Source: Sulfuritalea sp. (GTDB lineage: Bacteria > Pseudomonadota > Gammaproteobacteria > Burkholderiales > Rhodocyclaceae). From it: a stretch of 64,000 nucleotides of DNA. This document shows, in pieces, positions 25,161 through 33,787 of the stretch. The stretch is from positions 1 through 64,000 of the forward strand of contig JADJUP010000052.1 of NCBI GenBank assembly GCA_016716965.1. Reading direction: 5' to 3'. The notes under the pieces were generated by a model. That model saw nothing but the letters and a program-made list of their open reading frames with translations, did no database searches and was not told the DNA's origin. Numbering within the stretch: position 1 is the first letter of the stretch; each line of letters begins with the position of its first letter. The translations under genes were made by a program, and so were the position numbers.

Positions 25161-25679
25161 ATGACAAAGCTGACGCCTCGTCCGCCGCACTGGCTGTCCG
25201 GCTTCACCCTAATCGAGTTGATCACGGTGTTGGTGCTCGTCGGCATCATTGCGACCATTGCAGTGCCACGCTTGACGACTTCAGGATTCGATGCAACGGG
25301 CTACCGCGACAAGGTGAGGGCGACGCTTGAATTCGCACGAAAGTCGGCGGTGGCACAACGGCGGATTGTCTGCGTTGCACGGGTGGCCAATGGCCTGACC
25401 CTCACGATTGACAATGTCACACCGGAAACGGTGGCCGGGCGCGGCACCTGCCCGCGCCCGCTTCCGCTGCCGGCGACGGATGCTGCTTGCGGTGGGCCAA
25501 CCAATGCCATTTGCGCACCCAACGCCACCGTTGTGCTGGCGGGTCCGGCCGCGCTCGCTTTTGATCCAATGGGGCGCGCATCTGCCGTGCCGGCAGCGGC
25601 TCTCTACGCCTATACGGTGACAGATGCCATGATGAGCCTGACCATCAATGTCGAAGCGGAAACGGGCTATGTGCGATAG
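25161..25679 (+). CDS. mshC: Minor prepilin, MshC-like
   Basis: The 172-residue prepilin has a 14-residue leader ending LSG, then FTLIELITVLVLVGIIATIAVPR. Four cysteines lie in the head (about residues 69-120). Position after the major pilin and before MshD- and MshO-like genes matches MshC. An in-frame GTG at 25137 is an alternative start. It overlaps the next gene by 11 bases. Confidence 0.8.
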   Translation: MTKLTPRPPHWLSGFTLIELITVLVLVGIIATIAVPRLTTSGFDATGYRDKVRATLEFARKSAVAQRRIVCVARVANGLTLTIDNVTPETVAGRGTCPRPLPLPATDAACGGPTNAICAPNATVVLAGPAALAFDPMGRASAVPAAALYAYTVTDAMMSLTINVEAETGYVR

Positions 25680-26217
25680 AGGCCGCCAGCAAGGCGTCAC
25701 CCTGATCGAACTGATTGTCTTCATGGTGATCGTGGGTGTCGCGCTGACCGGGATGCTCACGGTGTTCAATCTCACCGCCCGCTCTGGCGCCGATCCGATG
25801 ATCCGCAAGCAGATGCTGGCGATAGCCGAGGGCCTGATGGACGAAGTTGCTGCGCTGCCGTTTACCTGGTGCGACCCCGATGATCCTGCCGCCGCAACAG
25901 CCATCAATGCTGCTGCCTGCGCCACGCCGGAAGCCATGGGCAGCGAGGTCGGCGAAACGCGCGGTGGTGCAGTCACACCCTTCGACAATGTCAATGACTA
26001 TAACGGCCTCGCCGGCATCGCCACCAACATTTCCGGTACGCCCATGCCGATCGGATATGCCGCCACCATCACGGTCGCGCCCAGTGCTCTCGGACCGGGG
26101 GCCAGCCCGGTCCCGGCCGCCGCTTCATTGCTCGTCACGGTGACAGTCAGCTTCAACAACGAAGTTCTCGCCATCCAGGGCTATCGCACTCGCTACGTTC
26201 CGAATTCGTTGCCATGA
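25669..26217 (+). CDS. mshD: Minor prepilin, MshD-like
   Basis: The 182-residue prepilin has a leader MCDRGRQQG and mature start VTLIELIVFMVIVGVALTGM, with valine in place of the usual phenylalanine at position 1. The ATG overlaps the end of mshC; earlier in-frame codons lie inside mshC. The head domain is Ala- and Thr-rich with few charged residues. The next gene overlaps by ATGA. Confidence 0.8.
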   Translation: MCDRGRQQGVTLIELIVFMVIVGVALTGMLTVFNLTARSGADPMIRKQMLAIAEGLMDEVAALPFTWCDPDDPAAATAINAAACATPEAMGSEVGETRGGAVTPFDNVNDYNGLAGIATNISGTPMPIGYAATITVAPSALGPGASPVPAAASLLVTVTVSFNNEVLAIQGYRTRYVPNSLP

Positions 26218-27083
26218 TCCGCCGCCAGCCCCATCGCACCTCCGGCTTTACCCTGATTGAAGCCATTGTCGCCATCACGATCACGGGCATCCTGGCGGGC
26301 ATTGCCACGGTCTTCATCAGCAGGCCGATACAGGGCTATCTGGATTCCGTGCGCCGCGCCGAACTCACCGACCAGGCAGACCTTGCCCTGCGCCGCCTCA
26401 CCCGGGACGTGCGCCTGGCGTTGCCCAACAGTCTGCGCGTCACCACGGCCGGCGGCGTGACCTATGTCGAGTTCATCATGACCAGTGCCGGCGGTCGCTA
26501 CCGATTCGATGACGACGGATCGACCGGCGGCGACTTCTTAAGCTATACCGCGGTCGCCGACACGACATTCGACGTGCTCGGGCCGGTGCCCGCCAATCCC
26601 GCCATCGCCCCGGGTGATTTCATCGTCATTTACAACCTTGGCCCAGGCAACGCACCGGCAGATGCTTACACGGGCGGCAACCGCGCCACGGTACAGGGCA
26701 TTGCCGGAAACGTCATCACCCTCGCCGCCAATCCCTTCGCTGCCCAAGTTCCGCCGCTGCCATCGCCTGATGCGCGGTTTCAGGTCGTGCCGGGAACGGT
26801 GCGCGCCGTGACCTACGCCTGCCCGGTCACCGGCACTCCGGCGAACAACTTGACGCGCCAAATGAACTACGGCTTCAATGCCGTTCAGGCCACACCGCCG
26901 GCCGGCGGAACCACCGCAATCCTGGCCGGTGGCGCGACCTGCACGATCGAGTACGCGGCCAACGCCTCGGGCCGCAACGGCCTGCTGCTGGTCAGCCTCA
27001 CGCTGACCCAGGTAGACCCCGCAAGCGGAATCGGCGAGAGCGTCAATCTGTCGCAGCAAGTTCGCATCGACAACACGCCATGA
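26214..27083 (+). CDS. mshO: Minor prepilin, MshO-like
   Basis: The 289-residue prepilin begins MIRRQPHRTSG followed by FTLIEAIVAITITGILAGI. The large head resembles the PilW/GspJ-type pseudopilins and includes two cysteines. Size and order (C, D, O, P, Q) match MshO. Both ends overlap neighbours by ATGA, so the whole run is translationally coupled. Confidence 0.8.
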   Translation: MIRRQPHRTSGFTLIEAIVAITITGILAGIATVFISRPIQGYLDSVRRAELTDQADLALRRLTRDVRLALPNSLRVTTAGGVTYVEFIMTSAGGRYRFDDDGSTGGDFLSYTAVADTTFDVLGPVPANPAIAPGDFIVIYNLGPGNAPADAYTGGNRATVQGIAGNVITLAANPFAAQVPPLPSPDARFQVVPGTVRAVTYACPVTGTPANNLTRQMNYGFNAVQATPPAGGTTAILAGGATCTIEYAANASGRNGLLLVSLTLTQVDPASGIGESVNLSQQVRIDNTP

Positions 27084-27586
27084 CAATGCGTTCGATCCAC
27101 TTTCGCACCGGTCCCCGCGGTTTCGCCATCGTTTCCGCCATATTCATCCTTGTCGTGCTGGCGGCGCTGGGCGCCTTCATCGTCAGCGTCTCGACCAGCC
27201 AGCAAGTCGGCTTGGCGCTTGACCTTCAGGGAGTGCGCGCCTATCAGGCCGCGCGGGCCGGGATTGAATGGGGCGTCTATCGGGTTCAAGCCACGCCTGC
27301 CTACAACTTCAGCTATGGCACGCCGGCCGTAGCGGTCGGCAGCGCCAATCCAAACACGCGGCTCTGCCCCGCCTCACCTACATCGTTCGTCCCTGCCGCC
27401 CCTACGCTGGCCGGCTTCACCGTTACGGTCACCTGCATCGCGACGGTCGACCTCGTCAATGGCGGGCCAACCGTCTATACGCTGCAGTCCACGGCCTGCA
27501 ACCGGCCTGCCGCCGGCGCCTGCCCTCCCGCTGTGCCCGCTCCCGGCACTGACTACATCGAACGCCGCATCGAAGTTACGCTATGA
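27080..27586 (+). CDS. mshP: MshP-like pilus biogenesis protein
   Basis: The 168-residue protein has a basic N-terminus ending RGF and then a hydrophobic segment AIVSAIFILVVLAALGAFIV. The segment YQAARAGIEWGVYRVQ is the conserved PilX/GspK-like motif. Four cysteines are in the head. It lies between the MshO- and MshQ-like genes as in Vibrio. Confidence 0.78.
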   Translation: MTMRSIHFRTGPRGFAIVSAIFILVVLAALGAFIVSVSTSQQVGLALDLQGVRAYQAARAGIEWGVYRVQATPAYNFSYGTPAVAVGSANPNTRLCPASPTSFVPAAPTLAGFTVTVTCIATVDLVNGGPTVYTLQSTACNRPAAGACPPAVPAPGTDYIERRIEVTL

Positions 27587-27606
27587 GTTCCTTCCCATGT
27601 TTGCTT

Positions 27607-27630
27607 GCCGTGTCGCCGGCGCCGACTTTT
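27607..27630 (+). repeat. Dispersed repeat, copy 6 (mshP-mshQ spacer)
   Basis: The segment GCCGTGTCGCCGGCGCCGAC followed by TTTT matches the consensus apart from two transitions. It fills much of the short spacer between mshP and the preferred mshQ start. Confidence 0.8.
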
Positions 27631-27663
27631 ATTCTCGCCTTCCTTGCCGATAAGGATCGCATC

Positions 27664-30600
27664 ATGAAACCTGAACCAGACGATTTCCGCCGAGGCATCG
27701 TGATCAATGCTCTGTGGAGCGGGTTTGGGGCCAAAAGTCCCCTCTTGCGGATTTTCGCCTTTTTACTCGTGGCTTTCTGCCTGATTCCCTCACTGGCGCG
27801 GGCGCAGGCCACACTGCTCTCCGAATATCGCTTCGACGATGTCGCCTGGTGTACGCCGGTCAGCGCACTGGATACCGTGGGCGGGCGAAACGGAACCCTG
27901 ATCGGAGGCATTGGTTGGGAAGACTCCCCCGCCTCCGGCGGCAAACCGGTGAGTGGCGCCGCTACCCGCATTGCCGGCAGCGGCGCCATCGATATCACCG
28001 GCCTTCCTTTCAATCTGGCGCCCGGCGCGCAAAACTCGGTCAGTTTCTGGATGTTTTGGGATGGCACCAATAACGTGATGCCGCTGGGCTTCGGGTCGCA
28101 CGATCTTTGGCTGCAAGGCGGGTCCTTCGGCTTCAATACATTCAACAGCGATATTTTCGGCATTTCTTCCGCCGGACTGGCAGGCGGCTGGCACCACGTG
28201 ACGGCGGTGTTCACCAACGGCAACGTCGCAGCCAACAAGCTCTGGATCGATGGCGTCCAGCAAGTGCTGACCCAACGCGCCAGTTCGCCGAACAATGCCA
28301 ACGCGGTTGTCAGCGCGCACATGCGTCTCAGCGGCGTTTGGGGTAATGCCGGCTATCAGTTCAGGGGTGCGCTGGACGAGGTGCGCGTCTATTCCGGATT
28401 GATCACGCAGGCGCAAGTGGACGCGGATCGGGCATTGACCAGTCCGGCGGTAGTCTGTCCGCCGCCGCCGCCGCCGACGTTGGTGGCACACTATCGGCTC
28501 GATGACAACTGGGATGCCACGCATGCCGCTGTGAATTCCGTCGGCGGCGGCCCGGCGGGGACTTTTCTGACGCCCTATGCGACCAAAGTCGCGACGCCCG
28601 CGGTATCGCCCAACAAACCGGACACCTGTTCGGGAGCCTCCTTCGCCGCGGGCAACGGGTCGATGCGAAGCACGGGCGTTTCGCTCGACCTGGGAGGCGG
28701 CGGGAAAAATTCAGTGAGTTTCTGGATGTACTGGAACGGCGGCGACAGTCAAATGCCATTCGGCTTCGCCCGGCACGACCTTTGGTTGCAGGGAGGGTCT
28801 TTCGGCTTCAATAGCGCAGCTTCGGATATTTTCGGCATTCCTTCCGCCGGCCTGGCGAATGGCTGGCATCACGTGGCAGCGGTATTCACCAACGGCAATG
28901 TCGCGGACAACAAGCTCTGGATCGACGGCGTGGCTCGGGCCCTGACGCAGAGGCAGTCTGCGCCGAACAACTCCAACGCCTATGCCGCCAACACGTTTCA
29001 ACTGAGCGGTTGGACCAACGACAACGGCTATCGCTTTATCGGTCAGCTCGACGAGCTGAAGGTCTATCGCGGCGCGCTGACCGATGCCATGGTGCTGAGC
29101 GACTACAACGCCGCTGCTTGCGGCATAACGCCGCCGGCTCCACCCGCCAACTTCAATTGCGTCGAATCCGGTGCCGATGCGTCGACCGGGCATCTTTATA
29201 CCAAGCTTGTCGGCACCGCCTTCAGCTTCGACGTGGCTGCTCTGAAAGCAGACGGTACGGTGGATGCCACCTACGCATCCGACGTCAATAAGCCAGTAAC
29301 GGTGGAACTGGTCGATGGCTCGGGCGCTACGGCCTGCGCCAGCCGAGCCGCCATCAGCCCCGCGGTTTCCCAGACGCTTACCTTCGCCGCTGCCAACGTC
29401 GGGCGCAAGGCAGCCGCCGCCATGACGGTCAACAAAGCCTATGCCAACCTGCGCTGCCGGGTGACGGATGCCAACCAGTCGCCCAGCATCGTCGGTTGTT
29501 CGACCGACAACTTCTCGGTCCGCCCGCTGTCGCTCCAGGCAACATCCAGCGCCAACGCCGATGGTGCCGGTGTATCCGGCACGGCAACGCCAGCGGTCAA
29601 GGCCGGCGCCAGCTTCAGCCTGACGGCAACAGCACTGGCAGGCTACGACGGTACACCCAAAGTTGATTCGAGCAAACTGGCCGCGCACGGCGGAGCAATC
29701 CAGGCCGGATCGCTCGGCGGCAGTTTCGGCGCGGGAAATCCAGGCACGGGAGTGGCGACAGGAAACTTTGCCTACTCCGAAGTCGGCTACTTCAATTTCG
29801 CCGCGAACGGCATCTACGATGACACTTATACCGCCGTCGACTCGGCAGGCGATTGCACCAACGATTTCTCCAATTCGCCGGTCGGCGGCAAGTACGGCTG
29901 CCTGTTCGGCAACACCTCGACCACAAACTACTTCGGTCGCTTCATCCCCGATCACTTTACCGTTGTGACGCCAGTGCCGTTCGCCGCAGGATGCTTGGCG
30001 GGTGGATTTTCCTACATGGATCAACCCTTCTCGACGCCCCTGTCGGCATCAATCGAGGCGCGCAACACCGTCAACGCCAAGACCCAGAACTACAACGGCG
30101 CCACCTTCGGCAAGGCTGTCGTGAGTGTCCAGATGGAAAACAACAACAGCGGCACGCCAATTCCAGGTGCGCGCCTGGGCGGGGCGGGAGCGCCTTCCTG
30201 GACCAGCGGCGCCTATGCGTTTGCGGCCACCCGGTTTTCCCGGCCGGCTGCGGGAGTCGTCGATGGCGCTTACGATGCGCTCGACATCGGTGTGGTCGTC
30301 ACCGACAGCGATAACGTGTATCTGGTCAGTCGCAACATGGACGCGTCGAATACCAGTTGCACGGCCGACACGGCCGGTACTTCGGACGGCACCTGCACGG
30401 CGGTGACGCTCGTCGCCGCAACCCGGGTCCGCTTTGGCACCCTCAAGCTCGACAACGCCTACGGCTCGGAACTGCTGCCGCTACGGGTACCGCTGCGCGC
30501 GATGTACTGGAACGGAACGGCGTGGGTTACCAACACCGTTGATTCCTGCACTACGATTCCGAACCAGCGCAACAACGTCGCGATCGGCAACCGACAGGGA

Positions 30601-30915
30601 ACGCTGACGGCCGGGAACTACGGTGCCACCAAGGTACCGGCGGCGGCGCTGCCCCTGATCAATGGCCTGGGCACGCTCATCCTTGCCGCTCCCAACGCTG
30701 GCACCAGCGGCGGCCTCGATATCGCCCTCAACCTGGGCGCCACCGCGGGCGACGCCAATTGCATCGGCGGCGGCTTTCCGGCGGCGACCGCCGGCGCCAG
30801 CCTTGCCTGGCTGCGCGGCAAGTGGTGCGGCACCGACTTCGCCAGGGATCCCAACGCCCGCGTCAGGTTCGGCTCGCCGAAGGCACCTTATATCTACCTG
30901 CGCGAACGCTATTGA
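27664..30915 (+). CDS. mshQ: MshQ-like adhesin with two LamG domains
   Basis: From the ATG at 27664 (AAGGAT upstream) the product is 1083 residues with a signal peptide ending near PSLARAQA. Two concanavalin-like LamG units follow (about residues 50-260 and 270-485), sharing the sequences SVSFWM, HDLWLQGGSFGFN and WHH. The remainder, with many paired cysteines, resembles the large C-terminal domain of MshQ proteins. A pilus-tip or surface adhesin role is inferred. The frame is open back to an ATG at 27583 overlapping mshP, but those codons translate the dispersed repeat and add nothing signal-like. Confidence 0.82.
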   Translation: MKPEPDDFRRGIVINALWSGFGAKSPLLRIFAFLLVAFCLIPSLARAQATLLSEYRFDDVAWCTPVSALDTVGGRNGTLIGGIGWEDSPASGGKPVSGAATRIAGSGAIDITGLPFNLAPGAQNSVSFWMFWDGTNNVMPLGFGSHDLWLQGGSFGFNTFNSDIFGISSAGLAGGWHHVTAVFTNGNVAANKLWIDGVQQVLTQRASSPNNANAVVSAHMRLSGVWGNAGYQFRGALDEVRVYSGLITQAQVDADRALTSPAVVCPPPPPPTLVAHYRLDDNWDATHAAVNSVGGGPAGTFLTPYATKVATPAVSPNKPDTCSGASFAAGNGSMRSTGVSLDLGGGGKNSVSFWMYWNGGDSQMPFGFARHDLWLQGGSFGFNSAASDIFGIPSAGLANGWHHVAAVFTNGNVADNKLWIDGVARALTQRQSAPNNSNAYAANTFQLSGWTNDNGYRFIGQLDELKVYRGALTDAMVLSDYNAAACGITPPAPPANFNCVESGADASTGHLYTKLVGTAFSFDVAALKADGTVDATYASDVNKPVTVELVDGSGATACASRAAISPAVSQTLTFAAANVGRKAAAAMTVNKAYANLRCRVTDANQSPSIVGCSTDNFSVRPLSLQATSSANADGAGVSGTATPAVKAGASFSLTATALAGYDGTPKVDSSKLAAHGGAIQAGSLGGSFGAGNPGTGVATGNFAYSEVGYFNFAANGIYDDTYTAVDSAGDCTNDFSNSPVGGKYGCLFGNTSTTNYFGRFIPDHFTVVTPVPFAAGCLAGGFSYMDQPFSTPLSASIEARNTVNAKTQNYNGATFGKAVVSVQMENNNSGTPIPGARLGGAGAPSWTSGAYAFAATRFSRPAAGVVDGAYDALDIGVVVTDSDNVYLVSRNMDASNTSCTADTAGTSDGTCTAVTLVAATRVRFGTLKLDNAYGSELLPLRVPLRAMYWNGTAWVTNTVDSCTTIPNQRNNVAIGNRQGTLTAGNYGATKVPAAALPLINGLGTLILAAPNAGTSGGLDIALNLGATAGDANCIGGGFPAATAGASLAWLRGKWCGTDFARDPNARVRFGSPKAPYIYLRERY

Positions 30916-30936
30916 ATCAGTCGCGGCAGATGCAGA

Positions 30937-30957
30937 GTCGGCGCTGGCGACACGGCG
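30937..30957 (-). repeat. Dispersed repeat, copy 7 (mshQ-mshI spacer)
   Basis: GTCGGCGCTGGCGACACGGC differs from the consensus at one position. It is 21 bases after the mshQ stop, in non-coding DNA. Confidence 0.85.
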
Positions 30958-31039
30958 GTGCCCGAAATAGCGCAACCAAGGGTCCAAAAGCCAGCCCTTC
31001 CCCCTTAATATCATGGCTTTCGCGGTTACTCTTGGTCAG

Positions 31040-31045
31040 TATAGT
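31040..31045 (+). promoter_or_regulatory. Candidate -10 for the mshI operon
   Basis: TATAGT lies 22 bases before the preferred mshI start. A TTTCGC 16 bases further up is a poor -35. A separate promoter for mshI-N is plausible because the 150-base spacer breaks the otherwise coupled gene run. Confidence 0.3.
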
Positions 31046-31066
31046 CAGAAGAAAAAATGGGAACCC

Positions 31067-32005
31067 ATGTGTCCAGTGAGAAACTTTTTCAAATCGGGTA
31101 GCGAGCCGGGCTGGTTGTCCGTGGTTCTGCGGCCGGAACGTGTTGACCTGGTGCATGTGCATAGGGAGGCCGGTCGCCAGCCGCGCGTGCTGCTGGCTGA
31201 CTCGGTGGAAGCGGGTGCGGACACCGCGGCGACCCTTGGCGCCCTGAAGAAGTCGCTGAAGCTCGACCGTCATCGCTGCACCACGCTGCTTGCGCATGGC
31301 AGCTACCAGTTGATCCAGACCGACGCCGTTCCCGGTGCGGCGGACGAAGCGCGTGAAGTGCTGCGCTGGAAGGTCAAGGACCAGGTCGAGTTTCCGGTCG
31401 AGACGGCGGCCATCGACATGCTGCCGATCCCGACCGATCGCGGTACGCCGCAGGTATATGCCGCACTTTCGCCGGAGTCCACGGTGGCGCCGCTGGTGCA
31501 GGCCTTCCAGGCGGCGAAGGTGCCGCTGGCGGCGATCGACTTGCCGGAAATTTCGCAACGCAACCTGGCGGCGCTGTTCGAGCAGGACGGACGCGGTCTG
31601 GCCACCCTGGTGTTCGACGACGATTCCGGCCTGCTTACCTTTACCCGCGAAGGTGAACTGCTCGTCGTGCGCCACGTGGACATCGCCGCACGCCAGTTGC
31701 AGGTCGCCGACGAGGAGCGTCGCGCCAACCTGTTCGAGCGCATCGCACTGGACGTGCAGCGCTCGCTGGACAATTTCGATCGTGTCTTCAGCAGCGTGCC
31801 GTTGGCGCGGCTGCTGGTGGCGCCGATACCGGGGGTCGACGGCTTCCTCGATTACCTGCGGGCCAACTTGACCGTGACCGTGGCGCCACTGGACCTCTCG
31901 TCGGTGCTCGACATGGGCGCGGTGCCTGCCCTGCGCGATCCCTTGCGCCAGTTCCAGTGCCTGCGCGCGATCGGCGCCGCGCTGCGCGACGAGGTGGCGG
32001 CATGA
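31067..32005 (+). CDS. mshI: MshI-like pilus assembly protein (PilM/GspL-type)
   Basis: The 312-residue protein has an actin-like fold resembling PilM and the cytoplasmic part of GspL: a VVLRPERVDLVHV start, the RWKVKDQVEFPVE segment and a CLRAIGAALR end. MshI proteins occupy this position in MSHA loci. The ATG at 31067 is chosen because the -10 candidate lies before it; an in-frame ATG at 31013 is possible. Its stop overlaps the next start by ATGA. Confidence 0.78.
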   Translation: MCPVRNFFKSGSEPGWLSVVLRPERVDLVHVHREAGRQPRVLLADSVEAGADTAATLGALKKSLKLDRHRCTTLLAHGSYQLIQTDAVPGAADEAREVLRWKVKDQVEFPVETAAIDMLPIPTDRGTPQVYAALSPESTVAPLVQAFQAAKVPLAAIDLPEISQRNLAALFEQDGRGLATLVFDDDSGLLTFTREGELLVVRHVDIAARQLQVADEERRANLFERIALDVQRSLDNFDRVFSSVPLARLLVAPIPGVDGFLDYLRANLTVTVAPLDLSSVLDMGAVPALRDPLRQFQCLRAIGAALRDEVAA

Positions 32006-32697
32006 GCGCACAGATCAACCTCTACCATCCACGCTTCCTCAAGCAGCGGGAACTATGGACGCTGGGTAACGTGCTGCTCGCTGCCGCGGCGCTCTATGGC
32101 GTGCTGGCGCTTGCCGGCGGATGGGCCGGGCGCGATGCCGCTACCCGGGTGGAAGCCGCCGCCGCCGCGGAAGCCCAGCTTGAGGCGGCGAAGGAAGCCG
32201 TCGAATTGGCGACCAAGGCGGCCAGTCGGCAGGCCGATCCGCAGCTGATCGCAGAAGTTGCGAGCGCGGAGGCCATGCTGCGTCGTCGTGGCGAAATCGC
32301 CCAGCTGCTGGAGAGTGGCGCCGTCGGCAGCACCGGCGGTTTTGCCGAGCATCTGCGCGGCCTCGCCCGCCAGGTACCGGAGGGACTCTGGCTGACTGGC
32401 TTTGTCATCGGACCCGGCGGCAGGGACATGGAAATTCGCGGCAGCATGCTGGATGCCGCGGCGTTGCCGGACTACATCCGCCGCCTGGGCGGCGAAAAGG
32501 CCTTCCAGGGCCGCAGCTTCGCGGCCCTGACCATGAATCGGGCCGAGCCGGCGCCGGCCTTGCCGACGGGCGGACCGGCGGCCGCCGTGTCGCCAGCGAC
32601 CGAAGGAAGTCCCCGTGGGGCATCGACGCTTGCAGTGCGTCCGATCGATTTCGTGCTGACGCCGAACCTGGCCGAGGCCAAGGAGGCAAAGCCATGA
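32002..32697 (+). CDS. PilN-like MSHA biogenesis protein
   Basis: The 231-residue protein starts MSAQINLYHPRF, followed by one membrane helix (about residues 21-42), an Ala-rich coiled coil and a PilN-type domain (LWLTGFVIGPGGRDMEIRG). In PilMNOP terms it is the PilN partner of the MshI product. The C-terminal linker includes a partial dispersed repeat (32584-32602) read as AAVSPATE. It is coupled to both neighbours. Confidence 0.75.
   Translation: MSAQINLYHPRFLKQRELWTLGNVLLAAAALYGVLALAGGWAGRDAATRVEAAAAAEAQLEAAKEAVELATKAASRQADPQLIAEVASAEAMLRRRGEIAQLLESGAVGSTGGFAEHLRGLARQVPEGLWLTGFVIGPGGRDMEIRGSMLDAAALPDYIRRLGGEKAFQGRSFAALTMNRAEPAPALPTGGPAAAVSPATEGSPRGASTLAVRPIDFVLTPNLAEAKEAKP
32584..32602 (+). 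repeat. Dispersed repeat, partial copy 8
   Basis: GCCGTGTCGCCAGCGACCGA matches the first 15 core bases with one change and then departs. It lies in a low-complexity linker of the PilN-like protein and may be chance. Confidence 0.3.
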
Positions 32698-33407
32698 GCG
32701 CGCTCGCAGAAAACTGGTCGCAGTGGTCGGCGAAGTTCGCCGCGCTGACCCGGCGCGAACGCATCATCGTTGCCTTCGCCGTGGTGTTCGGCGGCGCCTT
32801 CCTGCTCTACGCCTTTGCGGTCGAGCCCTCTCTGCTCAAGGCCCGTGCCGCCGGCCAGGCCGGGGTGGCGGCACGTACCGAACTCGCGGAGCAACAGGCC
32901 AAGCTGGCCCTCCTGACTGCGCAGAACGCTGACCCGGACGCCGGCAGCCGGCAGCGCCTGGCGCAGATCAAGCAGGAACTGGCGACCGTGGGCGGACGCC
33001 TGGCGGCGTTCGAGTCCGGCATGGTGCCGCCCGCTCGCATGCAGGCCTTTCTCGAAGGCCTTCTGGCTCGCCGATCGATCGAACTGCTCGGTCTCAAGAC
33101 CCTGCCGGTGACGCAGGTCGGTACGCCGGGAACCACTGCGCCGGCAAGCGGCAAGGCCAAGGTTGCGGCCGATGCCGCCCCGGTCGGTGATGAAGGGGGT
33201 GGTGGAGAAGGCATCTACCAGCATGGCATGGAAATTCGCCTGGCGGGCAGCTACAACGACTTGCTGGGCTATCTGGCGGAGCTTGAGCGCATGCCGCAAC
33301 AACTGATGTGGAACAGCGTCAGCTTCAGCGTGGAAAAGTACCCGCGCAATGTCATGGTGCTGCGCGTCTACACGCTGAGCCTCGACCGGAACTGGCTGGT
33401 CGTATGA
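32694..33407 (+). CDS. mshJ: MshJ-like MSHA biogenesis protein (PilO-type)
   Basis: The 237-residue protein has a cytoplasmic N-terminus with LTRRERIIVAFAVVFGG, one membrane helix, a coiled coil (about residues 45-115) and a PilO-like domain (MEIRLAGSYNDLLGYLAELERM). It would join the PilN-like protein in the inner-membrane alignment complex. ATGA overlaps occur at both ends. Confidence 0.78.
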   Translation: MSALAENWSQWSAKFAALTRRERIIVAFAVVFGGAFLLYAFAVEPSLLKARAAGQAGVAARTELAEQQAKLALLTAQNADPDAGSRQRLAQIKQELATVGGRLAAFESGMVPPARMQAFLEGLLARRSIELLGLKTLPVTQVGTPGTTAPASGKAKVAADAAPVGDEGGGGEGIYQHGMEIRLAGSYNDLLGYLAELERMPQQLMWNSVSFSVEKYPRNVMVLRVYTLSLDRNWLVV

Positions 33408-33787
33408 TGCGCGGCGGCTTGTCCTGTTTCCTCCTGGCAGCGCTGGCGGCATTCGGTGGCGCTTATGCCCAGGTACCGGACCCGACGCGTCCGCCGGCAG
33501 CTGCAATGGAGCCGGAAGCGGCCGGTGGTCCTGCCATGCCGGTTGAAAGCGGCGTGCAGACGGTGATCCTGCGGCCCGGCGGCAAGTCGGCCGCGGTGAT
33601 CGACGGCAAGTATGTTTCGGTCGGTGACATGGTCGGCGACAAACGGGTACAGAAGATCAGCGAGAGCGAAGTGATATTGAAGGGGCCGGGCGGGCGCGAA
33701 GTCATCAAGGTCATGCCGGCCATCGAGAAAGTGCCTGCAAACAAGAAGGCTGCCGCAAAGCGGCGCACGACGGGAACCACGCAATGA
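33404..33787 (+). CDS. mshK: MshK-like periplasmic protein (PilP/GspC-type)
   Basis: The 127-residue protein has a signal peptide ending near AYAQ, the DPTRPP segment and a small beta domain (AVIDGKYVSVGDMVGDKRVQ, SEVILKGPGGREVIKV) like that of MshK and GspC HR domains. It should link the inner-membrane complex to the secretin. It overlaps both neighbours by 4 bases. Confidence 0.78.
   Translation: MMRGGLSCFLLAALAAFGGAYAQVPDPTRPPAAAMEPEAAGGPAMPVESGVQTVILRPGGKSAAVIDGKYVSVGDMVGDKRVQKISESEVILKGPGGREVIKVMPAIEKVPANKKAAAKRRTTGTTQ

Noticed and set aside
28000..29110. Apparent DNA repeat within mshQ
   Set aside because: It is the tandem duplication of two LamG domains within one protein, not a mobile element.
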